Assembly: GCA_051881615.1 (NCBI GenBank)
Contig: JBJEQF010000016.1
Location: 62,001-126,000, forward strand
DNA from: CAMFTQ01 sp051881615
Lineage (GTDB): Bacteria; Bacillota; Clostridia; Oscillospirales; Acutalibacteraceae
Direction: 5' to 3'
Length of the DNA: 64,000 nucleotides
Position 1 is the stretch's first letter. Each line of letters opens with the position of its first letter. Position numbers and translations under genes: made by a program. Of this stretch, positions 15,145 to 24,051 are shown piece by piece. The notes under the pieces were generated by a model. The model was given only the letters and a program-made list of their open reading frames with translations. It ran no database searches and was not told where the DNA came from.

Positions 15145-16518
15145 ATGAAAACAAAAAGCGAAACAAACTATTCGGCAATTATCCCCGAGATTGACGCACT
15201 GACAGATATTTGTCTTAAAAACAGCTCTATTGACCAGAGCCTTTACACAAAGTACGATGTAAAGCGCGGTCTGCGTGACCTTGACGGCAAGGGAGTACTT
15301 ACAGGACTTACCGAAATATCAGAAATACGTCAGAACAAGATTGTTGACGGCAAAACAGTACCTACAGACGGACAACTCTTTTACAGAGGAATAAACATAA
15401 ACGATCTTATCAAGGGATTTATTGACGACAAGCGCTTCGGCTTTGAAGAAACGGTTTATCTGCTTTTGTTCGGTGAGCTGCCGAACAGAGAACAGCTTGA
15501 CGGCTTTAACGAGCTATTGGCAGGCTACAGAACACTCCCGACAAACTTTGTGCGTGACGTAGTTATGAAAGCGCCTACTAACGATATGATGAACACGCTT
15601 GCACGAAGTGTATTGACGCTTTACTGCTACGACAAAAACCCTAACGACACCTCGCTTAACAATGTGTTAAGGCAGTGTATTCAGCTGATTTCTGTTTTTC
15701 CGCTTCTCTCTGTTTACGGTTATCAGGCTTATAACCACTATCAGCTCGGCAACAGCCTCTACATTCATTCTCCACACAAAAATCTGTCAACGGCAGAGAA
15801 TATTCTTGTAATGCTCCGCCCCGACCAGAAGTACACAGAGCTTGAAGCAAGGGTGCTTGACCTTGCGCTTGTGCTTCACGCAGAGCATGGCGGCGGCAAT
15901 AACTCGACCTTTACAACGCACGTTGTAACGTCCTCGGGAACAGACACATATTCGGCAGTTGCGGCGGCTTTAGCGTCATTAAAAGGTCCTAAGCACGGCG
16001 GCGCAAACCTCAAGGTTGCCGGTATGTTTGAAGAGATGAAAAAGGAAGTCAAGGATTGGTACGATGATGAAGAGATAGAAAGCTACCTGTTCAGACTTCT
16101 GCACAAGGACGCATTCGACAAGGCAGGACTTATCTACGGTATGGGACACGCAGTTTACTCAATTTCCGACCCTCGTGCAAAGGCGCTCAAGGGCTTTGTT
16201 CACAAGCTCGCAGAGGAAAAGCACCTTGACGATGAATTTGAGCTTTACTCACGTGTAGAAAGACTTGCACCGCAGGTAATAGCAAAGGAAAAGAAAATCT
16301 ACAAGGGCGTCAGCGCAAACGTAGATTTCTACAGCGGCTTTATTTACAATATGCTCGGACTTCCGCAGGAGCTTTTCACGCCGATTTTCGCAATAGCAAG
16401 AATTGCCGGCTGGAGCGCACACCGTATGGAGGAGCTTATAAACGCAGGCAAAATCATTCGTCCGGCATATAAGAGCGTATGCTCAGAGCGTGAATATACT
16501 CCGCTTTCGGACAGATAA
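15145..16518 (+). CDS. gltA: citrate synthase (citrate/2-methylcitrate synthase family)
   Basis: Condenses oxaloacetate with acetyl-CoA, probably feeding the oxidative branch toward 2-oxoglutarate and glutamate in an anaerobe. The 457-aa chain has an N-terminal helical extension (about 1-60), then DGKGVLTGLTEIS, the FYRGININDLI block, the catalytic histidine region LHAEHGGGNNSTF, the GPKHGGAN loop and YGMGHAVYSISDPRAKAL. ATG 15145 has GGAAGGA 6 bases upstream; an in-frame non-ATG start at 15109 lies within the leader hairpin. A strong terminator follows, so it is monocistronic. Confidence 0.92.
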   Translation: MKTKSETNYSAIIPEIDALTDICLKNSSIDQSLYTKYDVKRGLRDLDGKGVLTGLTEISEIRQNKIVDGKTVPTDGQLFYRGININDLIKGFIDDKRFGFEETVYLLLFGELPNREQLDGFNELLAGYRTLPTNFVRDVVMKAPTNDMMNTLARSVLTLYCYDKNPNDTSLNNVLRQCIQLISVFPLLSVYGYQAYNHYQLGNSLYIHSPHKNLSTAENILVMLRPDQKYTELEARVLDLALVLHAEHGGGNNSTFTTHVVTSSGTDTYSAVAAALASLKGPKHGGANLKVAGMFEEMKKEVKDWYDDEEIESYLFRLLHKDAFDKAGLIYGMGHAVYSISDPRAKALKGFVHKLAEEKHLDDEFELYSRVERLAPQVIAKEKKIYKGVSANVDFYSGFIYNMLGLPQELFTPIFAIARIAGWSAHRMEELINAGKIIRPAYKSVCSEREYTPLSDR

Positions 16519-16531
16519 AAATATGTTCATA

Positions 16532-16563
16532 AAAACGGCTGAGCTTTAAAACTCAGCCGTTTT
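16532..16563 (+). terminator. terminator of citrate synthase
   Basis: AAACGGCTGAG (16533-16543) pairs with CTCAGCCGTTT (16552-16562); A-runs and T-runs on both sides make it usable in both directions. Confidence 0.9.
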
Positions 16564-16659
16564 GTAATTTCATTCTGATTTTGTATAAAACATTCTGCAC
16601 AAAAATACGATTTATCCATTATGCAAATCACCAAAAATTCTTTGCTTATCCGATAATTG

Positions 16660-16688
16660 TTGAATACCGTTTTTAATGGTGATATAAT
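16660..16688 (+). promoter_or_regulatory. sigma-A promoter of the CotH-dockerin gene
   Basis: TTGAAT (16660) and TATAAT (16683) with a 17-bp spacer, 47 bp before the GTG start. It lies inside the longest possible ORF and so supports the shorter start. Confidence 0.75.
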
Positions 16689-16734
16689 CAAATTGTGGTA
16701 CTCAATTATAAAATTTCAGGAGTGTGAGTTAATC

Positions 16735-19497
16735 GTGAAAAAGATAAAATCAACTGTCAGCATCATAATTTCACTTGTTATGATTGTTTCCTGCTTTGGC
16801 TTTGCGGATTTTTCTGCCTATGCGCAGGAGTACAAAACAGTTTACTTCAATAACAGCGTCGGCTGGAATGAGGTTTATTGCTTTATGTGGAGCAAAAGCG
16901 GCGCAAATGCCGACTGGCCGGGCGAAAAAATGGAGCAGCTTGACAGCGGCGTGTGGAAATATATCATAAAGGGTAATGAGCAAAACATCATCTTCGGCAA
17001 CGGCGGCTTCGGCGAGGGCAATCAGACGGAGAATTTAATCCTCCCCGGTGACGGATATATGTATGACGGTGTAACAAATGAATGGCAGGTATTCAACAAC
17101 GCACCGAGAATTTCAAGCAGTATAGTAAACGGCTGTCAGTTTAAAAATACGCTGAGCGTTACAATATCTACTCTTACGGGCGAAACGTCTTACTACACAA
17201 TCAACGATTCAGAGCGTGTAGACTTTACCGACACAGCCGAGTTTTCTATCGGCAGTGAAACAGATGCGCCTAAGGAATACACAGTAAAGGTTTACTCAGA
17301 AAATTCCTACGGCAAGAGCGAGGCTGAGTTTGTATATAACAAAATTATCACAACAGAAAGCACTGTTGAGTCTACAGCCGTTCCGTCCTTTGCGCAGTCG
17401 GACAGTCTTTATGCTCACGCTAAAACAGGCTCTGACAGTACGCAGGCTTGGCAGGAGTGGGAGGCTATGTCGGGGCCTGATTCCAAAACAGGTGTAAAAT
17501 ACTTCTTTTTACCTCCCACCGCAAGCGATGATGAGGTTGAGCTATACAATTCCTTTGACAATAGCGTGATTATAAACGAGGTTGAGATAAAGCCGAACAC
17601 ATCTGCAATAGTAAACTACACTATCGGCGAAAAAACTACTGCATTAGTAGAAAATACTGAAATTTCGTCCTACGTTGAATTTTACAAATCAGACAGCGAG
17701 GTGTCGCTGTTCATAAATGACACAACGGGCAAATACACCGACAGTAACGGAAATACAGTCAATACCGACTTTTATTCTTTCATTACTGCCAATAAGGAAA
17801 ACGCCGTAAACGGCTCACAATGCACAATTATTGACGACAGCGGAATTAACGAAACAACGCTGAAAAAGATTAAGGGCAGAGGCAACTCCACGTGGAGGGA
17901 CTCAAACAAAAAGCCGTTTAACATTAACTTTAGCGACAAAACAAGCATAGGCGGTATATCGGGCAAGAAGTTCTGTCTGCTTGCAAACGCAAAGGACGGC
18001 ACACTCTTGCGTAACAGAATTATGTATGATTTTGCAGATGAGGTAGGCTCGCTTTATTCATCAGATTCACGAAGCGTTGATTTATACATCAACGGTGCAT
18101 ACAAGGGCGCATATCAGATTACACAAAAGGTAGAGCTTGGCAAAAATTCGCTCGTTTCTCTTAAAGACGAGTCAGACGAGCTGACAGAGAACTTCAATTT
18201 CCTTATTGAGGTTGACATCTGGAACTACGCAGGCGATGTTTATTTCAAGAGTGACAGAGGAATTCACGTGGTCTGCAAGTCACCCGACCTTGATGGCTAT
18301 GACGGTGTGGACGAAATGCTCAACGCTCAGTACAACTATATAAAAAGCAAATATCAGCAGCTTGAAAACGCACTGTATTCGGGCAATATGTCAGACCTTG
18401 AAGCAATCTGTGACGTTGACTCATTTGCAAGGGCGTACCTTTTGCAGGAATTTTCAAAGAACTGTGACGGCGGTATGACAAGCTGTTTCTTTACATATGT
18501 CGCTAAGGACGGAAGATTTATTGCCGATCCGATATGGGACTGCGACAGCGTACTGGGTAACGTAAACTGCACAAGAAAGAACGCAACAAACACAGCCTAC
18601 ACCGAGGGCTGGGCAATCAAAACGGCGCAGTATGATAGAACAAAAATGACAAATATACTCGGTCAGGCTTTCAAGGTTGAGGGTGTAACAGAAAACGGCG
18701 AAACCTTTGAGCAGGTTGTAAAAAGACTGTGGAATGAAGATTTTATCCCTGCAATTTCAGTGCTGAAGGGTGAAGCAAAAGCAAGCGGAACAAGGCTTAG
18801 AAGCGTTGACGAGTACAGAAATATTGCGCCGACAGCGTCAAAGCTGAACTACTATATGTGGAAATTCCAGTGGTTCCCGTATTACGAGAGTCTCGGCGGC
18901 AGCTATACAAGCGACCTTGACGGACAGATAAATTATATGTACGACTGGACTGTAGGTCGTGAAAAATGGATGACAAAGATGATTAACGACACTCCATACG
19001 TTCCGGCTATCAGCTTTTACTTAACAGGTATCGGCTTCGGCGGCTGGGGAGCAAAGGATTATGAGCTTTCAAAGTCGGCTGACGGCAACTATACAATAGA
19101 CGTAACGCTTTTAAAGGACACAGAATACAGCTTTAAAATCTTTGACGGTCAGGCAAGCAATTACTATTCCGCCGATTTAAGCGATGAAACAACAGCTAAG
19201 TATATAAGCTGTGATAGCGAGAACAATAACGCAACGATTACACCGACTAAGGATATGGACGTTACAATCATATTTGACGGTTACAGCTTTATTCTGCGGC
19301 TCAATGAATACAAAACAGGTGACGTAAATCTTGACGGCAAAGTAAATGTTCTTGACGCAACAGAAATTCAGAAACACATAGCGTCAATCATCAGCTTCAC
19401 CGACAGGCAGCTTACACTTGCAGATGCTGACAGTGACGGCAAGATAACAATAAAAGACTCAACGCAAATTCAGAGAATAACGGCAGGACTTATTTAA
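16735..19497 (+). CDS. secreted CotH-kinase protein with CBM26-like module and dockerin
   Basis: A 920-aa extracellular protein. Order: signal peptide (residues 1-30, cleaved near AYA-QEY); CBM26-like starch-binding module (about 32-122: TVYFNNSVGWNEVYCFMW, ADWPGEKM, VFNNAP); a linker; a CotH kinase-like domain (about 290-700) with KIKGRGNSTWRDSNKKPFNI and the acidic FIADPIWDCDSVLGN; a second beta-rich module (about 755-855); and a type I dockerin (about 860-920) with two calcium loops (GDVNLDGKVNVLDATEIQ and ADADSDGKITIKDSTQIQ). CotH enzymes phosphorylate spore-coat proteins in Bacillus; dockerin-bearing CotH proteins are known in cellulosome-forming ruminococci. GTG 16735 follows AGGAGTGTGAG. 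It is probably docked to a cohesin scaffold near starch. Confidence 0.85.
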   Translation: MKKIKSTVSIIISLVMIVSCFGFADFSAYAQEYKTVYFNNSVGWNEVYCFMWSKSGANADWPGEKMEQLDSGVWKYIIKGNEQNIIFGNGGFGEGNQTENLILPGDGYMYDGVTNEWQVFNNAPRISSSIVNGCQFKNTLSVTISTLTGETSYYTINDSERVDFTDTAEFSIGSETDAPKEYTVKVYSENSYGKSEAEFVYNKIITTESTVESTAVPSFAQSDSLYAHAKTGSDSTQAWQEWEAMSGPDSKTGVKYFFLPPTASDDEVELYNSFDNSVIINEVEIKPNTSAIVNYTIGEKTTALVENTEISSYVEFYKSDSEVSLFINDTTGKYTDSNGNTVNTDFYSFITANKENAVNGSQCTIIDDSGINETTLKKIKGRGNSTWRDSNKKPFNINFSDKTSIGGISGKKFCLLANAKDGTLLRNRIMYDFADEVGSLYSSDSRSVDLYINGAYKGAYQITQKVELGKNSLVSLKDESDELTENFNFLIEVDIWNYAGDVYFKSDRGIHVVCKSPDLDGYDGVDEMLNAQYNYIKSKYQQLENALYSGNMSDLEAICDVDSFARAYLLQEFSKNCDGGMTSCFFTYVAKDGRFIADPIWDCDSVLGNVNCTRKNATNTAYTEGWAIKTAQYDRTKMTNILGQAFKVEGVTENGETFEQVVKRLWNEDFIPAISVLKGEAKASGTRLRSVDEYRNIAPTASKLNYYMWKFQWFPYYESLGGSYTSDLDGQINYMYDWTVGREKWMTKMINDTPYVPAISFYLTGIGFGGWGAKDYELSKSADGNYTIDVTLLKDTEYSFKIFDGQASNYYSADLSDETTAKYISCDSENNNATITPTKDMDVTIIFDGYSFILRLNEYKTGDVNLDGKVNVLDATEIQKHIASIISFTDRQLTLADADSDGKITIKDSTQIQRITAGLI

Positions 19498-19586
19498 GAT
19501 GGCGTTGCAAAAATAACGGCTAAGATTTTATGCTGTGCCTGCCCAAGGGTATTCAATTCTTTCTCATTAAGATCCAACGGTATAAT

Positions 19587-19616
19587 AAAAACCACCCGTT
19601 AATGGGTGGTTTTTAT
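19587..19616. terminator. bidirectional terminator between two dockerin genes
   Basis: A perfect AAAAACCACCC / GGGTGGTTTTT stem with a 6-nt loop separates the converging CotH-dockerin and LRR-dockerin genes and has T-runs in both directions. Confidence 0.92.
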
Positions 19617-19680
19617 TTTGATTTTTCTGTTGCCCCGACTATTTAAAAAGCTCTGTTTTTTAATTTCAGCTTAACACATT

Positions 19681-21447
19681 TTAAGCTTCTTTGGGCAGAA
19701 GTGCTGTTGGCACCTTTTCGCCAACGTTTGCTACAGTAAGGCTTGCCGCAAACTTCTGAATATCGGTTGCGTCCTTGATGTTCACATTGCCGTCCCCGTT
19801 TACATCTGCAACAGCCTTTTGCAGGTCGCTGAGTGTGATAATCGAAGCGGCGGCTCTCTGAATTTCTGTTACGTCCTTAACGTTTACCTTGCCGTCGCCG
19901 TTTACATCACCGTACAGCTTGTCTGATAACTCGCTTTCCGGTTCTGTTGTAGGCTCTGTTGCCTGTGTTGTCGGTTCTGTAGCACCTGTTGTCGGCTCTG
20001 TTACCTCTGTTGTGGGTTCAGTTGCTTCTGTTGTAGGCTCTGTTGCTTCTGTAGTAGGCTCTGTTGCGTTTGTTGTCGGCTCTGTAGCTTCCGTAGTTGG
20101 CTCTGTAACCTCTGTTGTAGGTTCTGTTGCTTCTGTAGTAGGCTCTGTTGTATTTGTAGTCGGCTCTGTAGCATCTGTTGTCGGCTCTGTAACCCCTGGT
20201 GTAGGTTCTGTAGGAGCGTCCTCGTAGTCCTTCCAACCGCCGTCATAAATCTGATTGTCTGCACCCATTTCAAGGTCGCCTATCTTATTATTGCCGTTGT
20301 CGCTGAAGATAATCATATTATTTTCAGCAGGCACATCTACCTTGTAAACGTCGTCTGTCACCTTTGTCATAGCAACTCCGGGCCAGCTGATAGGACCTTT
20401 GCCGCCATTTGGCCAGTAATAAGCATACGGTGCGCTGAAATTGCTTGTGTTTTTAAAGTATACTGTTACCACAGTGCCGGGTTCAGGCGGTTCTGTAGGT
20501 GCTGCCGTTGTTGCCTCTGTAGTCGGCTGCTGTGTTATACCTATGCTTTCAAATGTAACGCCGGATTCCTTTGCATAGGCTTCTGCCGCCGAGCCTGTGT
20601 GACCCTTGAGTACAAAGCCCTTTACCGGCACGTCGTTCCAAACGGATTGATCAAACCAGTAACCAAATGCAAGACGGTTGATTTCGGTTACCGAATCGGG
20701 AACGGTTATTTCCATAAGCTTCAAACAGTTAGAAAAAGCAAACGCACTTACGGTTTCAATTCCCTCGTTAAGAGTAACGCTTGTCAGGTTTTCGCAGTAG
20801 CTGAGTGCACCGGTGTTTATAAGCTTTACTGTTCCGGGGATTACAACGCTTGTCAGACCGTAGCAATGAGTAAATGAGCTTTGACCTATTTCTTTAACTG
20901 ATGATGGAAATTCAATGCTTGTAAGTGCTTCACAGGTTGCAAAGGCAAAGTCGTTTATTTTTTCAAGCTTGTTTGGCAGCTTTACGCTTTTAAGCTTTCT
21001 ACAGCCTTGAAAGGCATAGTCGCCGAGGGTTGTTACGCTGTCAGGCAAAACAAGCTCCGTAAGGCCTTCACAGAAAGAAAATGCGCCGTTGCCTATTGTT
21101 GTTACACCGTCAGACAGCTTAAGACTGCTCAGCTTGCAATATCTGAAAGCATTGTTGCCGATTGAAATACCTGCCGGAATTGTAAGGCTTGTGATAGAAG
21201 TATTCTTTTCAAATGAAAATTTACCTATGCTCGATACCTTTTTGCCGTCAAGCTCTGTCGGGATTGTAAGGGTTGATTCTGTGCCGCTGTACTTTGTGAT
21301 TTCAGCCGTACCGTCATCTAAGACTGTGTACTCATAGTCGCCGCTTGTTTCTGCGCTTACAGACACAGGTGCTATGCACAGCATTGAGATAACCATTGCC
21401 GCTGAAAGCAAAAATGCAAACAGCTTTTTTGTTCTGATTTTTTTCAC
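19681..21447 (-). CDS. secreted BspA-like LRR protein with CBM26 module and dockerin
   Basis: A 588-aa extracellular protein. Signal peptide at residues 1-32; eight or so 23-residue LRR_5/BspA-type repeats (about 45-300, for example LTSVVIPGTVKLINTGALSY); a CBM26-type starch-binding module (about 324-410) with TVYFKNTSNFSAPYAYYWP and ISWPGVAM; a threonine-proline linker of 13 EPTT-xx-T heptads (411-503); and a type I dockerin (about 511-575) with GDVNGDGKVNVKDVTEIQ and ADVNGDGNVNIKDATDIQ. It lacks a catalytic domain, so it probably adds starch or partner binding to a dockerin-assembled complex. GTG 21447 is preceded by AGGAGGAAATTAAC. Confidence 0.88.
   Translation of the reverse strand: MKKIRTKKLFAFLLSAAMVISMLCIAPVSVSAETSGDYEYTVLDDGTAEITKYSGTESTLTIPTELDGKKVSSIGKFSFEKNTSITSLTIPAGISIGNNAFRYCKLSSLKLSDGVTTIGNGAFSFCEGLTELVLPDSVTTLGDYAFQGCRKLKSVKLPNKLEKINDFAFATCEALTSIEFPSSVKEIGQSSFTHCYGLTSVVIPGTVKLINTGALSYCENLTSVTLNEGIETVSAFAFSNCLKLMEITVPDSVTEINRLAFGYWFDQSVWNDVPVKGFVLKGHTGSAAEAYAKESGVTFESIGITQQPTTEATTAAPTEPPEPGTVVTVYFKNTSNFSAPYAYYWPNGGKGPISWPGVAMTKVTDDVYKVDVPAENNMIIFSDNGNNKIGDLEMGADNQIYDGGWKDYEDAPTEPTPGVTEPTTDATEPTTNTTEPTTEATEPTTEVTEPTTEATEPTTNATEPTTEATEPTTEATEPTTEVTEPTTGATEPTTQATEPTTEPESELSDKLYGDVNGDGKVNVKDVTEIQRAAASIITLSDLQKAVADVNGDGNVNIKDATDIQKFAASLTVANVGEKVPTALLPKEA
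19939..20215 (-). repeat. 21-bp minisatellite encoding the EPTT linker
   Basis: About 13 tandem 21-bp units encode EPTTEAT-type heptads. The repeat is imperfect, so it keeps long open shadow frames on other strands. Copy number is likely to vary between strains by slippage. Confidence 0.88.
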
Positions 21448-21618
21448 GTTAATTTCCTCCTAATAATTTTTCAATAAATAAAGTATAACCCATAAAACAA
21501 GTTAATTCCATTTACAGTGTAAACAAATATAGACCATAGTATTTGTGTACTTAACACATATTATGAATTAAATATTAAGGAAGTATTAACTATTATGTCA
21601 TAACAAACAGTATATCCT

Positions 21619-21652
21619 CAAAAAACAACGGCAGTCGTTCTGACTGCCGTTG
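21619..21652 (-). terminator. terminator of malQ-glgP
   Basis: CAACGGCAGT (21626-21635) pairs with ACTGCCGTTG (21643-21652); on the minus strand a run of T follows at 21625-21619. Confidence 0.9.
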
Positions 21653-21692
21653 CTTATCATATATTTAGGAAACTAAAAATGTCCCGAAAAAA

Positions 21693-24047
21693 TTATTTAA
21701 CCTTCCACAGCTCTTTAGCGTACTGGAGGATTGTTCTGTCTGATGAGAACATTCCTGCGTTTGCTGTGTTTTTCAGGCACTTTGTACCAAATGCAATTCT
21801 GTCTGAATAGTCAGCGTTTGCTCTGATCTTTGTTTCAACATAAGACGGAAGGTCAAACAGCAGGAAGTAATGGTCTGCCTGATGCCAGTGTGTACCGTCA
21901 AGAAGTGCGTGGTAAAGCTCTCTGAAGCTGCCCTCGCCCTGTGCGCCGTTGTCGTTGAAGGTGCCGTCAACAAGAGTATCAATAACTCTCTTGATTTCAG
22001 GGTTAGTATCGTAAATATATCTTGGGCTGTAACCCTCACGCTTTAATCTATCGATATCCTCAACTCTGCCGCCGAAGATGTACTCGTTCTCTTCGCCTGC
22101 CTGCTGAGTGATTTCTACGTTAGCACCGTCATATGTGCCAAGAGTTACTGCGCCGTTGAGCATAAACTTCATATTACCTGTACCTGATGCCTCTGTACCT
22201 GCTGTTGAAATCTGCTCAGAGAAGTCAGCGGCTGTAACAATCTTTTCAGCATAAGATACGTTGTAGTTAGAAACAAATACTACCTGAAGCTTGTCCTTAG
22301 TATCGGGATCGTTGTTTACAAGGTTGCCGATCTCGTTGATAAACTTGATGATAGCCTTAGCTCTTGCATAGCCGGGAGCTGCCTTTGCACCGAAGATAAA
22401 TGTTGTCGGGTTCCAGTTCGGAAGCTCGCCGTTTTTAATTCTGAAGTAAATTGTAAGAATAGAGAAAGCGTTTAAAAGCTGTCTTTTGTACTCGTGCAGA
22501 CGCTTAACCTGAATGTCGTAGATTGACTTCGGATTGATAGTAACGCCGTCCATCTTCTCGATATACTCTGCAAGCTGAGCCTTCTTTTTGTCCTTAATCT
22601 TGTTGAACTCACGAACAGCCTTTGTATCGATCATATCGTTGAGCTTTGAAAGCTGTGAAAGATCCTTTAACCAGCCGTCGCCGATTCTGTCGGTGATGAA
22701 CTTAGAAAGCTCAGGGTTGCACAGACCGAGCCAGCGGCGCTGTGTAATACCGTTTGTCTTGTTCTGGAAACGCTCGGGATATACTGTGTACCAGTCGTTC
22801 AATACGTCGTTCTTGAGGATTTCTGTGTGAATCCAAGCAACGCCGTTTGTATAGCTTGAAGCATAGCAAGCAAGTCTTGCCATATGAACACGGTTGCCTT
22901 CAATGATTGACATATTGTGAATTCTGCCCTCGTCAACGCCCTTTGAACGCAGATCGTTATGCTCGTATTCGTTAATTCTCTCGATGATTGAAAGAATCTC
23001 AGGGATAACCTCACGCATAAGGTTCATATCCCACTTTTCAAGAGCCTCTGACATTACTGTGTGGTTAGTGTAAGCAAAGGTCTTTTGTGCGATAGAGAGA
23101 GCCTCTTCAAATGAAATGCCGTCATTCTGAAGAAGTCTTACAAGCTCGGGGATAGCGCATACAGGGTGAGTATCATTAAGCTGAATAGCAGCGTGTTCTG
23201 AGAAATGGCTGTAATCATCGCCGTATTTTGCCTTGTATCTTTTGATAATATCCTGAAGTGAAGCACTGCAGAAGAAATACTGCTGCTTTAAGCGCAGAAC
23301 CTTACCCTCGTGTGAATTATCGTTAGGATAAAGTACCATAGAGATGTTCTCGGCGTCGTTTTTAACCTTTACAGCGTCATCATAACGGCTGTTGTTAAAT
23401 GCGATGAAGTCGAAGCCGTCAACAGGCTCTGCCTGCCAAAGACGAAGTGTGTTTACATTCTTTGTGCCGTAGCCGATAACAGCCATATCGTAAGGAACAG
23501 CCTTAACTGTCTGACCGTTAAACTTAACTGTTACAGCCTCGTCTGCACGGCGGATGCACCATGGGTCTTCAAAGCGCTGCCAATCGTCGGCAACCTCAAC
23601 CTGATAGCCGTCCTTGATAAGCTGCTTGAATAAGCCATACTTATAGCGAATGCCGTAGCCGTCAAGCGGAACCTCCTGTGTAGCGGCGCTGTCTAAGAAA
23701 CAGGCTGCAAGTCTGCCTAAGCCGCCGTTACCGAGAGCTGCGTCGTCGATGTCCTCAAACTCGTTGATGTCAATGCCCTTTTTCTTTAAGAGCTTCTTTG
23801 TTTCGTCCAAAGCGCCCATACAGTAAAGGTTGTTATACATCATACGTCCCATAAGGAACTCGGCTGACAGGTAGTAGGCACGTCTTGAATTTGCGTGTTT
23901 TTTCTTGCTCTTTTCCCAGTTTTCTGCAACAGCGCCCATCATAGCCTTACCAAGTGCATAATGAAGCTGTTCAACAGTTAAATCCTGAGGTTTTTTGCAG
24001 TACATAGACTGTGCCTCGACAGCCAGATTCTCCATAATAGTACCCAT
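21693..24047 (-). CDS. glgP: glycogen/maltodextrin phosphorylase (GT35)
   Basis: Phosphorolyses alpha-1,4-glucans to glucose-1-phosphate in the cytoplasm. The 784-aa length is normal. The pyridoxal phosphate lysine lies in EASGTGNMKFMLNGA, followed by LGTYDGANVEI; early motifs include SAEFLMGRMMYNNLY and ALGNGGLGRLAACFLDS. It starts 4 bases after the malQ stop with GGAGG at the junction, so the two genes form a translationally close operon. With MalQ it converts imported maltodextrins or stored glycogen into glucose-1-phosphate, the intracellular counterpart of the secreted starch-binding proteins nearby. Confidence 0.96.
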   Translation of the reverse strand: MGTIMENLAVEAQSMYCKKPQDLTVEQLHYALGKAMMGAVAENWEKSKKKHANSRRAYYLSAEFLMGRMMYNNLYCMGALDETKKLLKKKGIDINEFEDIDDAALGNGGLGRLAACFLDSAATQEVPLDGYGIRYKYGLFKQLIKDGYQVEVADDWQRFEDPWCIRRADEAVTVKFNGQTVKAVPYDMAVIGYGTKNVNTLRLWQAEPVDGFDFIAFNNSRYDDAVKVKNDAENISMVLYPNDNSHEGKVLRLKQQYFFCSASLQDIIKRYKAKYGDDYSHFSEHAAIQLNDTHPVCAIPELVRLLQNDGISFEEALSIAQKTFAYTNHTVMSEALEKWDMNLMREVIPEILSIIERINEYEHNDLRSKGVDEGRIHNMSIIEGNRVHMARLACYASSYTNGVAWIHTEILKNDVLNDWYTVYPERFQNKTNGITQRRWLGLCNPELSKFITDRIGDGWLKDLSQLSKLNDMIDTKAVREFNKIKDKKKAQLAEYIEKMDGVTINPKSIYDIQVKRLHEYKRQLLNAFSILTIYFRIKNGELPNWNPTTFIFGAKAAPGYARAKAIIKFINEIGNLVNNDPDTKDKLQVVFVSNYNVSYAEKIVTAADFSEQISTAGTEASGTGNMKFMLNGAVTLGTYDGANVEITQQAGEENEYIFGGRVEDIDRLKREGYSPRYIYDTNPEIKRVIDTLVDGTFNDNGAQGEGSFRELYHALLDGTHWHQADHYFLLFDLPSYVETKIRANADYSDRIAFGTKCLKNTANAGMFSSDRTILQYAKELWKVK

Positions 24048-24051
24048 CTGA

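Noticed and set aside
19889..20227. Plus-strand 112-aa frame of Gly-Ser-Val repeats
   Set aside because: It is the shadow of the 21-bp repeat encoding the EPTT linker of the real minus-strand gene.
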